This document shows, one piece after another, positions 1 through 13,060 of a stretch of DNA of 64,000 nucleotides. Each line of letters opens with the position of its first letter. Position 1 is the stretch's first letter. The translations under genes were made by a program, and so were the position numbers. Under the pieces are notes generated by a model. The model was not told the origin of the DNA, did no database searches, and saw only the letters and a program-made list of their open reading frames with translations. The stretch comes from Crambe crambe (lineage: Eukaryota > Porifera > Demospongiae > Poecilosclerida > Crambeidae). Location: assembly GCA_963924555.1 (NCBI GenBank), contig OZ004589.1:5084001-5148000 (forward strand), given 5' to 3'.

Positions 1-485
1 TCCATTTTTAGCATTGATCGCTCCATAGGCCTTGCAAAAAAAAATCATGTGTTACGTAACTGCATTGTACAGTACAGTACATCTATAATGTCAAAGTTCG
101 ATATGAGGGGTGTAGTTATCTCCACCATTTTGTATGGCATGTACTACCTCTCGAGCTCTAAAATTTGTAAAGCACTTGACTTATTGCAGCTACAAGAATA
201 GTACCATAGATTGGGAATTGGGAAATTTTCCATGTTGATTTATTTTCATGGTCATGTTCAACAACTGAAAATTAATCACATGCTTAATTACCTTGTACAA
301 AAATTAATAGTGATTACAAGTAGCTATATATGTAAGCTGTAACAACTTATGTAACATGAAAAGAATTATTATCTAACAAAAAAAAAGGTAATCATAGCTA
401 GCCATTAGTTATCATAATAGATAATTTATTTGCAGCATAACAGGAGAGTTATCATAATAGCTAATCATGAATAATTTATTTGCAG
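1..485. other. Intron sequence upstream of the first visible receptor exon
   Basis: This is the 3' part of intron 1 of the first GABA-B-like receptor gene. No coding exon was recognised; the signal-peptide exon present in the paralogue at 13061 has no counterpart here, so the true start of gene 1 lies left of the window. The last 80 bases contain a tandem duplication of the 3' splice-site region: one TTTGCAG ends at 435 and a second, used in the model, ends at 485. Confidence 0.7.
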
Positions 486-500
486 TGTAACAGGAGAGTA
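409..500 (+). repeat. Tandem duplication of a 3' splice-site region
   Basis: Two imperfect copies of a roughly 45-base unit, beginning ATCATAATAG and running through TTTGCAG and ACAGGAGAGT, lie at about 409-451 and 452-500. The downstream AG at 485 keeps the exon in frame with the paralogue. The upstream AG at 435 would add codons that soon reach a TAA, so it would give a truncated product if used. Confidence 0.65.
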
Positions 501-3500
501 AGCTTGAATGCACTGCACTCTCAACTTTTCCATAAACCCCAAAAATTGGCTGTAATTGGATCAGGATGTTCTCTGGCTACTGAACCCACAGCTGAAGTAT
601 CTCACTACTACAACATCACACAGGTTAGGTATTACCGTAACTATTCTGTGCCAGCATAGATACTATTGCCAAATCTGCACTGCAAAAACAGTTATTTTGA
701 TAAACATACCTGTTATGTGAGACTAATTATTATTGAAATAACTCAGAGGTTTTTTTTGTTCACCAAAAAATATAGTGTCATTTTGACGAATTTCAAAATG
801 ATTAATCTTACCCTACCGGCTAAATAGGTTTGTTAAAAATAACGATTACGTTTTTGCAGTGTGGGGAGAGATTTTTAGATCCTCCCCCCCACCCCCCCCC
901 CCAAAAAAAATAATAATCACTTGATAAGCAAGCCATTTGCTAATATTTCTTGGAGATCCCATGAATCTTGGCAATTAACTAAGTGCAATCATAACTATGT
1001 ATATAGCTACCAATCTTTAGGTTACATACGTACAGTCATAATACATAATGCAGCTTCTCCAGTAAAATTAATTTCATCCAAATTCAATAATATAACTATT
1101 GGCAAAAACAGTAATGGGCCACAGTATTTTCTGATATCAGCGAGTAATTTTAGGCAGCCAATAAGTAGCTAAAACCACTTATAAATCATTCATCGGAGAT
1201 ACTGATACTCTTCATTTATTAAAGAGATGTATTTCTGGCATGGTAGCTACACAGTTTGAAGACAAAACAAGCCAGCCTTTGACTCTTCATTTTTCCCCTA
1301 GAAGAATAATACATACACCGGAACTAGCTTGTAGATGAACAAGCTAGGCCTGACTCTTTAGTTACACTCTCCAAAATCATAATATGTACTTTTTGACTTG
1401 GTACCAGGAAGTAGAATCATGTCAACATAGCTTGTAGATGAACAATTCAGCCCACAACTCTAAAAGGCTTCTCAAAAGAATGGCTCAGTAGCTATCAGGA
1501 AGTTTCCTTGACAAGAACCCTAATTTGAACAAAGTGTAGTGTAGCTATTGTGAGAATATACAGTGGAATCTCAGTATAACGGAAGTCACTTAGCCAGCCG
1601 GACATCTCGGTTAATCAAACATCAGTCAGTACAGGCCAGGACAAATTTGAACTTTAACCCCAAATTGTAGTGACATCATAACAATTAGAGTTCAATGCCT
1701 CACTAATGCCACTATACAGCTAATAAGCCTGTAAAAGTGTCTGGTTAAATCAAATTCTTAGAGGGCACTAGTCTAGGTGCACAACTTTGTTCAGCTGGTA
1801 AGGATCATCAATTTTAACACGTAATATTAGCACGTGCATTCTCTACATGCGTATATATCTGGACTGACCGAATTAACAGATAGCCTTGAAAGTGGAGCCA
1901 GCAAGAAAAACATGCAATCAAGCCACCAAGAAAGCATTCTTTATGGTATCAGGACAGCATTATGACTACAAAAACGTTGTATGAAATAGTAATAAGTGTT
2001 GAATAAGTGTGTATTGAATGAGTGTGGATCATGTCTGCCACAGACATAATCCCAATCAATTACTTAACCCCTTGCTGGTATGCATGCACAGCGGGCAATA
2101 AAACACATGCACATGATCATGCAGCTAGATACAGCTAGCTAGCTACATTCAAAGGGCTTGATCCTGAAGCGAAAGCAGCTATGAATGATGGCACCTCCAA
2201 TGTCCCAAAGCTGTCATTATCAGAGACTATCTATGTAGGGTTAGTATGGAATGGGCATGGCTTTAAACTTCTTACATCTGGAAAACAATGCAGAAGATGA
2301 TATGTCTGCTCAAACTCTTCCAGAACAGCGGCAGCCACCGTCTAAATCTAAAATTTTTATGATTCGTTCAGATTCATTAACATTACTTCACGATCCTTTC
2401 ACTTACAACAATGAAATTCATATCGACTTGTGAATTTATAACCACATATTGTGCTTTTACCATCATTATCCACAGAGATTTCCTCCAAAATAATCAGTCA
2501 TATCGAACGACTTTTCATTATAAACGATACAATGTCAGCCATTTTAATAACATCATTTGCGCAAGCATCTGTTACGATCACGTGTGTGCGGAGAAGATAA
2601 TTGATGCAGCAACTTGCCAGCAAGTAATGCAATGGTCATATAAAAAGTAAACAAACAAGTGAAAGAAAAAAAAATAAAAGGCCATGTAGTGTTAGTCTGT
2701 ACTTTTACCTATAGCAGTTTCTGTGAACAAACATCAAAATTATGCGGCCTTCAATAATAATCCCTACATCACTGCCTAAACCAAGCAGAACTTTACACTG
2801 ACATGAACAATTAAAGCAGCTTGGTGGGAGGCAGTGATGTAGAGATTATTATTGAAGGCAGCATAATTATAATTTTGATGTTTATTCACAGAAACTGCTA
2901 TAGGTAAAGTACAGACTAACACTACATGGCCTTTTTATTTAGCATATATATTTTTTCCTTTCACTTATATAATGTATCAATTCATTTACACTATCATTCT
3001 GTACTGTCATCATTTTGATCTAGAACATTATAGTGAGCATGACATAGTGTGAAGCATTATGGTTATAATTTGAGTATGCTCATTTTTCAAATAATGTTAA
3101 CTTTTCTCTTCTGTGTGCTGTTTTTAAAAAAGCTATTTAATGGCTTAATCACCCCACTTCAGTGAGCAATTGTGGTATGGTATATCTTTGTGTGTCTTGG
3201 ATTTAATTTAACACTTCCTATATTATGGTACATTAGACTTCAATAATGATGCATAATATAGCTCCTCTGTGGCTAAGGGTCTGTCTCTTTTGAAGTTATA
3301 GTATGCAGAAAGTCCTTTTCACCTTTTCATCATGAAGTCTCAAAGGAGAAACTATCTCTAGATGTAAATGAACAAATATATCAGTTCTATTTCCTATTTC
3401 TCTTCTTCATCCTTTGCTTAGATATCCTGTGTGTCTTCCTCTGGCATATTGAGCAACAGATTCCGATTTCCTAGCTACTTTCAGATGCTTGCTACATTGG

Positions 3501-6500
3501 AGAAGATAGTCATTGGGTACTATGGAGCCATCAGAGAGTATCGCTGGAAGAGGGTAGCTCTCATTGTGCAGGATGAAAACCTGTGGACAGTGGTAATTCC
3601 TTGCCCAAGGTAATAGGATGCTAATTTAATTATTTTATCATTATTCACAGACTGTGAATCGACTCAAAGCTTTACTGGATCAGAACGAGGTGGAATACAC
3701 TGAGAAACGATTCAATACTAGTGCTGGTATCAAAGGCCTAGGCCCAAACCCATTTGTAAGTTCTGATAAAGCTACATGTATAGTTAGAAATTACAATAGG
3801 AAAGATGTAATCTGTTTTACAATGATAATCATAGCTATTAGGGCTGTTAGGTATAAATTTTACCTAAACTGCTCAATATTAAATGCTTCACGAGGACTTG
3901 AGCAAGATAACAGTAGCTATAATTATTAGTGATCTAATTCTGTAGGATGAAAACTCGAGGATTCATCTGCTATTCATGTATGCAGTAAATGCTTTACCAT
4001 TTCTCTGTGAGGTATGCCCTTTAGATAACTGTACGTATAGCTACGTATTTCATGTCATTTACATGTCTCACCTTTTAATTATGATTGTGGAGGGCCTGGT
4101 ACGCGAAGTCATATGGGGATAGAATTCGGGTAGAACCTATAGCCTTGGCCCCAGGCACTCTTTTGCGACCTGTCTAAAAGAGAGCCTGGTATCAGTTGTA
4201 CGTGTTAGCCATGGAATTCTGAGGCTTCTGTATATTCCTTGTACACTCTCCGTAAATGAATGTTTATTCATGAAAAAATAATCTGAGCACCAAACAATAA
4301 AACCAGCCTAAAGACTGTCAGTCTTGTTGAGCAAAAGTACTATAGTAGCGAATGATATGGAAAAACTGGACAAAAACAATAAAGAAAAGGAGAAAGGAAT
4401 CTCACTCAGTAAACTTTCAGGTTATTGCCTGTATACTACACACATGCACAAACAATTGATACCAGCATAGATACATATAGCCTTACGGGGATTGGAAACT
4501 CCGTACTTTAGAAATGACAACATCTGTGTTGTCGGTGGGCTATGGCGCGCGCGCGTCTACAATTGGCAGGTAATATGAAAGTTGAAAGTAGTACAGAATG
4601 CATAGGTGAGGTGCAGCACTATGGCAGAAGGTAAACAAGGCAAGTTGTTCATTTCTATACCTAGCTACTTCATGCATGTATCAACCCACAGGATATGGGT
4701 CGAATCTGGGTTAGAGCCCTCGTGTAAACAGGGCTTATGATACCAGGCTCTATTTTCAATAGAGCCTGGGGACGAGGCTAGGGTAGAACCGACTTAATTG
4801 GGTGTGGGCAGTGCACGAGAGCATTATGATCCTGCCCACACATTTGGGCTACCTGGACTGGAGTCTACTGGATTGATCAGAAGAACTTTTAATTCTGCTG
4901 TTTCGCTACAACAAAATGATCTAATTTGCTACATACAAACCAAGGACTTACGTAGTTACTAACACTTATGAACAATTCTGATGCCGATTTATCTATGACC
5001 CAGCTATAAGCCTAATGCTATGGGTTTCTATGGTTTTGTGATATTTTCACATACCAGGCCCTCCACAATCATAATTAAAGAGGAGGGCTTGGGGACGAGG
5101 CAAATTTACAGTGTATGTTAGTATATATGTTAGTTTTTAGCTTTTAGCACAGAATATAATTATTTCATGCAAGAATCTGAAATCATTTCAACATGCAATA
5201 TTGCATGATAGGGGGAAAATGAGCTAATTACGACTTGAAGGATAGTATGTGTGGCTACATAATTATATTCTTCACACAAATATTTTGCCACACATGCAGG
5301 CTTACAACAAAGATATCCACTATCCCAAACACATAATCATGACACCAGGTCGTTCCAGGAAATTTTGGTGGAGGCAAGAGATTCCTGGTCTCAATTGCAC
5401 AGCTGACCAGAGAGAGAGTGTGTTACCCTTCTCCCTGTCTGTCACAGAAAACTATTTTCTAGATGAAGACAAAGATGCCAATATCACTACTACATCTGGA
5501 ATAGTAAGCTTATACGTAGCTAAGACAAAATATCCAGCAAGAGAGTAATCAAGTTTCTTTCATGATAGACTGATGCTGAGTTTTTTGCTGAAGAAAGGAG
5601 GTATATTGGGCAGCCTCCATTGAACATCACTTATTTCCAGTATTCACAGTACTGCCATGATGCCACTTGGACACTGGCATATGCCCTCAATAAAACACAA
5701 AACAGTAAGTTATCAAAATTTTTGCATACAATCGGTGGACTGGACTACTACTGGACTGGACCACTGGACTCACTAGAGAATCACTTTTGCAGAACACAAC
5801 AAGGCTCAAATATGGCTCAAGTCTAGATTCAAGACTGACTGTCTTGACAGCTAGCTCTGCACGTCTGCTAGCATGCTGCACAGCCTGCACAAGAAATTTG
5901 AAGCATGCACAAACTAGCCTGACAAAAAAACTCCTGGTTGAAATTGCCTTTTCGGGCATTGAAGCAGGTTTGTATACATGCTTGAGGAAATAAAAAAGTG
6001 CATTGAATTTTTTTTTTAAGTTCATAAAAATTAATTGATAAAGATTCATTCTTTGCTTAGAAAAGTAGTCATGAATGATCTCGTCATTATGCTTCTCGAT
6101 CACCAGCAGGTAGCTATTAGCTACTATTGTCTGTTTCACGGAGGTTGTCCGCTTCTCACTTCCGCATGGGAAGGTCTGCTAATACTGTATTCTAATCAAA
6201 TCCTGTAGTCCAGTGTTTAGTCCAGTAGTACAAACCTGCTTCAGCACCATAGCTATAGCCATATAGCGCCCTGCAAAAACAAGTTTTTTGTCAGGCTTAG
6301 TTTGTGTGTATTTCAAATTTCCACACTGCACACTATAGCAGACAATAACTTGTATATAGTACAAAGCTACTGTATCAAGTCTCGAGTATAATAGCTTATA
6401 ATATCTAGACAAGAGTCACGTTTGAGCTGCAATAACAAGTGATTTCGAGTGAGTCCAGTAGTCCAGTCCAGTAGTCCAGTGCAGTAGTCCAGTCCACCGA

Positions 6501-9500
6501 TTGTATACACCCTCATCTTGTCACTCATTTAAGTAATTATAGGGCTGTTTTTTGTTTGTTTATTTTTTCTTACTGATTTTTCATACTATAGGACTTGATG
6601 ATAGTGCAGTCAATGAAGAATTAGCTCATGCTTTCAATGTCTCCCCACCATTCAGACTGGAGAAGTTCACCTACAGCAATCACAAGTTGATGGATATAAT
6701 GCTCCAACACCTGAGTAATACTTCCTTTAATGGAATAACTGTAAGTTTCATAACCTGATTCCAATGAAGGCTCTATATGCATTATATGAACTGTTGATAT
6801 TTTGCACACATAGCTATTATGGTACACTATGGACACCAAGCCTATATAGAGTTATATGTGCTTCAGGCTTGAGGGTTTATAAGTAAGACAATTAATCCAT
6901 GCAGCCATGCTAGGTAGCAGGTTAAATTGATAAGCCAAACAGACCCTCCCAGAGGCTTGGACAACCTCTGTAAAATGAACAACCATCAAAGCACCAAATT
7001 GAACTTACCATAGAACAAGTGTATTTAAAAATGGACACCGGAAAACGGATACTGTTTGATGTCGATGTCCAAAGAAACACACATCCATAATCACTTGCTA
7101 ACCGAGCATGTGAGTGACATAATGCTAAATCTTCTTAGAGGCAGATGAACATTTGGACATTATAGGCCTCATAGAGATAGCTAGTGGCTAACACCTGCTG
7201 GAAAAGCAAAATAACCTCTTCTTCACCGAGTTTTAAGGAAAGCACATACAATTGACTACTTTCTAAGCGATGAATTATAATTTATTATATCAGACCTGCC
7301 ATGGACATGCCATGGACACAGAACAGCCTCCAAAGGTGTTTCCCCCAAGTGTCCTTTATTTGGAGGTTCTATTGTAAACCTTTGACATGTACTGATTTAA
7401 TTTAATTAACTGTCCCCATTGCCAAATAATAAGTGTAGCTTGCTACATGTGTCTAGCTAGTAGCCTGAAAACTAAGTATAATATTATCCTTGGGTTTATA
7501 CTAGCTAATGTTGCCATGCATGCAGGGTCCAGTGAGTTTCGGGGAGCAAGGGATCAGAAACCTTAATAACGACACCATTTTACAGTTTAAAAGAAGAAGA
7601 AGTGGTAAGTTATGTTGCTGTCAGAATTTAGCCCAGCCATAATTATGATTCTGAAATTAACTTTTTCATTTTAGTCACTGATGGAAGCACTTACCTTGAC
7701 TTGGTGGAGATAGGGAAGGTCAATGAAAGCTTTCACTTCAGTTATGTAGCAGGGGAGAGTTTAAATACAGTGTGGCAAGGTACATATTGCTTAGCATTAA
7801 TAGTGTCTAGCTAGCTTGGTATAATTCTCTATCTCATAAGAGCTCAATTTTCATTTTTGATATGCTCTTGAGAGTAGTTAATTGTAAACAGATGTATAGG
7901 GAAAAAGGTAAAGAAACAAGGGCCATGGAATGATAAGCAGATAACAGCTTGATGAAAGGACAACTTCAATTCTTAGTTCGGCACATTGATTTAGTAATCC
8001 CTCACAGTTTATTGGATACTCATTACTCATATTATTTTCAATGCAATTAACAATTTATTAGCTAGTTTTTTTTATTGTTTTTAATTCAGGAGGAATAATT
8101 CCTTATGATGGTGTGCCAAGGGAGGAGATAGTGACAGTGCATCCAGCCCTTCCTGCTGTCTACGTAACTTTGAGTTGTGTTGGCATTGCATTTGCTATAG
8201 CATGTCTCATTTTCAACTTTGTGTATCGCAATGCAAAGTACGTATGTATAGATACTATCTACATATGTATACAGTACATAATAGCTATAATTATATGGTG
8301 TTGGAGCTGGACAGAACAGGTTCATGCGGTACTAGCTATAGGTCAAGTGTCATGAGAGCATGCTTATTGGACACATGTAGCTCCTCTATAACATGGAAAG
8401 TGATAAAGCTTCGTCACAAGCTCTAAACAGTCATGGCATTGACTGCACTACAGTACACAGCGGTTAGCTAACAGTATTAATTTTTCCATGTTGGAAATCT
8501 TCTAGCTTGGCAAAGCTTGTGCTAGATATGACAAGTGCACCTCTTTATTATGATTTGGGAAGTATTTGTTTTACGAAAAAAGAAAAAATCTGTCAGCATA
8601 TTTTCTGCTTAAGGTTATAGCTATTAAACATTAACATGGCTATAACAAGTATGAAGATATTCCACATGAAAAAATATATAAAGTGAATTAGCTATATGTA
8701 CTTTTATAGGTTGATCAAGATAGCTAGCACTAAGCTGAACTACCTGATAGGAATAGGAGCTATCATCCTCTATCTGAACATCATCTTCTTTGTAATTCCC
8801 ACCACTTCTCCTGATGTGGTGAATGGTTTCTGTAACCTGACCCCATGGCTGACAGCCATAGGCTACTCCCTCTGCTATGGCACCATCCTAGCCAAGATGG
8901 CAAGGGTCTACTACATATTCAGTAATCCGTCCACAAAAAAGAAGGTTATTCTATTAATGGATTCTAAGGTTTAAATTTTTTGTTTGACATTATGACATAA
9001 TATATCAGAACTGTATAATTATCTGTAGAATCAAAGTTGTTGAATTGCGGAATGAAGCTACTGGACACAGGTTTAACTACTGGTGTTCATTATACTTTTA
9101 TAGGTTATGAAGGACAAGTTTCTGATGCTAGGCGTGGCAGTCTTGGTGAACATAGATCTGATCATCCTGGTCACATATACTCTTACAGAAGGTATTCGAG
9201 GAAAATTGGTCGCAAAGAGAGTCCCGCATGTACAGATGCCTACAACAGTTGAAGGGGTAAGCATGAATGAAAAAAAGATACATACATGCATGAAACTCTG
9301 AAAAAGGGTCACTTTACAGGATTAATAAAGACTACCCACTTCATTTTCTATAGAGGTGAACGTTATATCTAAGTGAGAATGAAAATAATTAACTGTCCAA
9401 TGTTTATGTTGTCCTCTTCCATTGGGTCCTTTATAGGGAATTTTACTGCCAATTATTATTAAATGTGTTTATTCTTCATTTCAGGAACTTGGAATCATCA

Positions 9501-11085
9501 CTAATAATTTCGTATATATTTGTGATTCCACTGCCCGTGATATCTTTCTTGGCATCCTTTATGGGTATAAGATGGTACTTCAAATCATTGCACTAGTTCT
9601 TGCCTTTGCTATCCGCAAGGTGAAGGTCAAAGGTCTTGATGATGCCAAGTTCATAGTGGTCACTGTCTACGTGACCAGTATCGTGCTGGCTCTGATCATT
9701 CTAGCCATTTACTCACTTAAAGGAGTCATCAATGGATTTGCTGCTCTGTTTTGCACTGGGTTTCTGGTTGGCACTACTGTCATCCTTGGCCTAGTCTTTG
9801 TGCCATTGGTACGTACGTATGTAAGCCCCCTATTAACATGTATACAATGTAAATTAGCTATCATACAAATGTAGCTAGCAAGCATATAAACATAACAGCT
9901 ATCAGGGTTTCATCTAGGAATTTTATCTTGGGGGGGGGGAAGCTTACCAATCGCATGGCCATAGGCCACAGCGAGGGGGAGGGTATGTGTATCCCAAATC
10001 GATCCTTACTCCCTTCGGTGACGGAGTAGCCTATATATACCTTGGGGGAAGTTGGGTTAGTTTGGGGGGAAGCTTCCCTTGTGCCCCCCCCCCCCCCCCA
10101 GATGAAACCCTAGCTATAGAGCTTTTAGATTCTCAGTGCTGATGAGCATGTACATAATGCATGAGAGCACACCATGAACAAAAGAATTCCTTGTACAGAT
10201 GGTGGGGTTGTATAAGGATCCGAAAGGGAATAATATCTTTGAGAGGAGAAGTGCTGCAGCTAGTCATAGCCATCATTCCAGAGAGGAAGGTTCAAGTAGT
10301 GAAATGCTGCGAAGGAGGATAAAAGTATTAGAAGATGAAGTCAAAGTACGTTAACAAAAATTTTGGAACCAGAAAAAAAATTGTTAGCTACCTCCATGTA
10401 GGAGGCTATCATCTTCTTCTGAAGATCTGAATGTAATTCTATAAGTCTTTTCGCTATAATTATTGAAGGCTGAGATTCATAACTGGTGTGTCTGCACATA
10501 ATTTTATGTACTAGCTATTAATAATAGTTAGTTAGAGGGTTCCAATCATTATAATATTATGGTTTTCTATTAGCTATTATGATTGCCATGTTGGTGTACA
10601 TGATAACTATGTATGTATTTGGATTTTAAGATGATTGAGATTCTTGCTACTGCCATATGTTTATATAATTTTTCATACAAGACTATAGCTATATAGTTTT
10701 GGTTTATGTTTGAGCTGAAATCAATAAGCTTTAACATCTGCATGATTCTTATACGTAGATTTGCACATCTATATACTAGTAGCTATATGGCAGCTTCCTA
10801 TTAATAAGCCATGCCAATTGCAATCCTATACAAGTTTCCAACACTAATAATTATTTCTATAGCTATATACAGTGTAGCTAGTTACAATAATGTAATGTTG
10901 AGATTAATTGCTATACTCTATTCATGTAGGAACTCAAGACCATTCGAGGGAAGCTGGAAGAGACCTCAGTGAACCCAGAGCCTCTCCCGCTGTCTGTGCT
11001 GCGAGACCCCCATGGGACTCTGTGTGACACTATAGAGGAACAGTTGAATACAGGAACAGGAAATAGTAAGAAGATGGAGGAGTAA
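486..11085 (+). CDS. GABA-B-like class C G-protein-coupled receptor 1 (5' partial)
   Basis: Exons: 486..623, 3422..3592, 3651..3755, 3946..4011, 5300..5503, 5569..5704, 6592..6740, 7526..7604, 7675..7779, 8090..8237, 8710..8944, 9104..9256, 9485..9808, 10199..10345, 10930..11085. They join in one frame of 771 codons with TAA at 11083. Order of parts: bilobed Venus-flytrap ligand domain, with the GSGCS turn and the CVSSSG segment that resemble ligand-contact serine regions of GABA-B subunits; a short linker without the cysteine-rich domain of mGlu receptors, which favours GABA-B over mGlu; seven membrane helices from about 8160 to 9808; then a charged tail whose RRRIKVLEDEVK-ELKTI segment looks like the GABA-B coiled coil. 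The protein should sit in the plasma membrane and couple to G proteins. The true ligand is unknown; sponge receptors of this class need not bind GABA. The first exon (signal peptide and about 100 residues) is outside the window. Confidence 0.9.
2278..2960 (+). mobile_element. Inverted-repeat element in intron 2 of receptor 1
   Basis: Two arms of about 100 bases at roughly 2676-2780 and 2836-2940 are near reverse complements; both carry the word GGCCATGTAGTGTTAGTCTG or its complement. Left of the arms, 2278-2640 holds a short open frame containing ENNAEDD and SKSKIFMI. The same block occurs in intron 2 of the paralogue at 14650-15225 but in opposite orientation. It is probably a DNA transposon derivative; the family was not recognised. 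Confidence 0.6.
4074..5079. mobile_element. MITE-like element in intron 5 of receptor 1
   Basis: A 28-base terminal inverted repeat at 4074-4101 and 5052-5079 brackets about 1 kb inside intron 5. A second nested inverted pair (about 4170-4190 and 4737-4753, word GAGCCTGGTATCA) lies within. The matching intron of receptor 2 is only 126 bases and lacks it, so this is an insertion. No coding capacity was seen and the target duplication is not clear. Confidence 0.6.
5724..6507. mobile_element. Long foldback MITE in intron 7 of receptor 1
   Basis: The ends carry inverted copies of TACAATCGGTGGACTGGAC followed by subterminal repeats of GTCCAGTA/TACTGGAC. Inner segments also pair, for example GAAGCAGGTTTGTA near 5962 with its complement near 6230, so the whole element is an imperfect hairpin. 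It fills almost all of the 887-base intron; the paralogue's intron at 16651-16761 is 111 bases. Open frames over this interval are shadows of the repeat and not genes. Confidence 0.7.
9903..10112. mobile_element. Small hAT-like MITE in intron 14 of receptor 1
   Basis: The ends read CAGGGTTTCATCT and, inverted, TAGGGTTTCATCT, with poly-G/poly-C runs just inside both ends. It is flanked by the direct repeat GCTAT (9898-9902 and 10113-10117), a 5-bp target duplication. The corresponding intron of receptor 2 (20715-20878) lacks it. The end sequence resembles hAT-type CAGGG termini; the assignment is by terminus only. Confidence 0.65.
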
Positions 11086-12993
11086 TGCATGACCTTTGAT
11101 TTTTTCAACAGCCAAAACTGTATTTATTTCATAACTATACATTGTGTACATAATTATGTAGCTATAGCTACTAGTTGTACGTACGTATATGCAGAAAAAA
11201 TAGCTTGCTCATTGTCAGCATTTAATAATTATAATAACAGAATCCTTTGGTCTGAGTGGCTTAGCTTTGATTTTTGCTTTCATGTTTATTTATTTAGTTA
11301 TGTACTAGCTAGTGCTAAAATAACATGCAGTCGCATGAACAATGCTCCAACATCTTTCATAAACTGCCTGAGTATACTGTTCAAGTCATTGTAACGATAG
11401 CTAACAGTAGCTATATGAAAATCTTCTAGCTTGGCAAAGCTTGTGCTGAATAATTATGACAAGTGCACTTTTTTATGACTTGGGGCCAACTCTACCACTC
11501 ATGTTTGGCATCATCTGGTCTTCCAGTCTAAGTAATGGATCATTCCTTCGATTAGTTATATAATACTGCTGTAAGTTTATTGCAGCTATGCCATTTTTAC
11601 ATAGTATTACACGTAGTTGACTGGTCACACTTGGCATTGTCATAGCATACGTAGCTACATTAGTAGTCATTTCCAAAAGGACTATATATCATTTTGTTCA
11701 TGGTTCACTATTTACAGTTGGACGACATCTGACACAGTTAGCTAGTGTAGTATTATTTGAGGCCAATTTTATACCTATGAAGCCCTTCAAGTGTAGTTGT
11801 ATGTGTACCACCCACAGGTGGAGCTAATTTTTGTATAATTGTGCTGACATTTTTAGAAGTATCCCAAAGGTAGGATAGCTTGAATAAGTAAGTAAAACAT
11901 GATTACAGTATTATCTATTTTCCCAGAGAGTGCATGTCCCCTTTTGGTCACCATAATTATAATATTTGTCCTTATAGCTACTACATTGCTATGCTATGTA
12001 TGTAGTCATGACAGGGTATTGAATACCACATTAGAGTTCAACTTGCTCAGGCCACTAAATCATCAGCAATAATTATAGTAACTGGCTAATCATTATGTGT
12101 ATGCATGTAGCTATTATGGTTAAATTATTGAGGGCTATGTAGCCAGCTTGACCTGACACTGACTAATTCTTCGATATGCACAAGTAGCTAATAACATTGT
12201 ACAAATGAAAGCCAAACATCAGAAACATGAATGGATGAACTGTCTGTGCTCCATATGACTACACTGCAGAGGAACAGCAATAACAGTCCACAAGATGGAG
12301 GAGTGATAGCTACCTACAGTATTACTTCTTCTAATGGTCAAAGTTGGATGTTAACTTAAACAGTGGAATTTTCAACTAACTATTATCTTTGTACCCAGAT
12401 AAATTGTGGGGGTATAATAATTTCAATGTATGCTATACAAATAGCTGATTCAGAAGCAAATAAATTAAGGAGACTGGAGTGAAGTAGGGCATAGTCACAT
12501 ATTAAGTAGTAGGTTGGTTTGGGTGATCAGTAAGGGAGAACATTAATCTCTAGTTTTTATGAACCTACTATTTACGTTGCTTTTTTTGTTTTGTTTTTTT
12601 TCATTTAGCTAGCTAGCTAGCTACATTAAGTCTGACAGGGAAAACTACTTTGTCTGAGCAAGTCAGTATCCATTTTTAATTGGGCCTCACCGTGCTTTGC
12701 TCGCCCCACACTAGTGATGATTACCTTTCACCCTCATATGCAGACATCCTAACTGTTTGGGCCGTGAAGAAACAGCTCCTATATGATTCCTGTTTGTTTG
12801 TTTGTTTATAAAAAATTATAGAGGAATGAGCTTCAGCCATTGCAGACACAACATACAATCTGGCATAATGTTTGACCGTTTCCTCGAATTCAACCCGGGC
12901 TTTAATTATGACTACTTATTGAGGCAGGCACTACTACTACTACTGTACTCACCAGTCGCATTCTTGGAACTTCCAGCATACGTACACTGCAAC
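11086..12993. other. Intergenic region between the two receptor genes
   Basis: No intact gene was found. It begins with the 3' untranslated region of receptor 1. A segment near 11420-11480 (CTTCTAGCTTGGCAAAGCTT and flank) repeats sequence found in intron 11 of receptor 1 near 8500 and, less well, in receptor 2 near 19010. A decayed receptor exon lies at 12236-12316. The rest is AT-rich with no open frame I could assign. Confidence 0.6.
12236..12316 (+). pseudogene. Relic of a receptor last exon
   Basis: The words CTGTCTGTGCT, GACTACACTGCAGAGGAACAG, AACAGTCCACAAGATGGAGG and GAGTGATA follow the order of the last exon and first 3' UTR bases of the two receptors (10930-11090 and 22658-22820), with deletions in between. 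It mixes features of both: CTGTCTGTGCT and GATGGAGGAGT match gene 1, ACAGTCCACAAGA matches gene 2. It reads as the eroded tail of another tandem copy or of a duplicated 3' end. Confidence 0.6.
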
Positions 12994-13005
12994 TGCGCAT
13001 GCGCA
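12994..13005. promoter_or_regulatory. NRF1-like palindrome upstream of receptor 2
   Basis: The perfect palindrome TGCGCATGCGCA stands 56 bases before the ATG at 13061, followed by a second CG-rich word (CGCACGCGCACG) in otherwise AT-rich DNA. The core matches the known NRF1 binding consensus of animals. Its place just before the coding start suggests a core-promoter element; binding is inferred. Confidence 0.5.
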
Positions 13006-13060
13006 GATACTGTCATTTAATATCCGCACGCGCACGTACAGCTTTAATTATACAGCAAAA

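Noticed and set aside
5687-6139. 150-codon minus-strand open frame
   Set aside because: It lies wholly within the foldback MITE of receptor 1 intron 7; the pairing arms explain the open frame and no domain is present.
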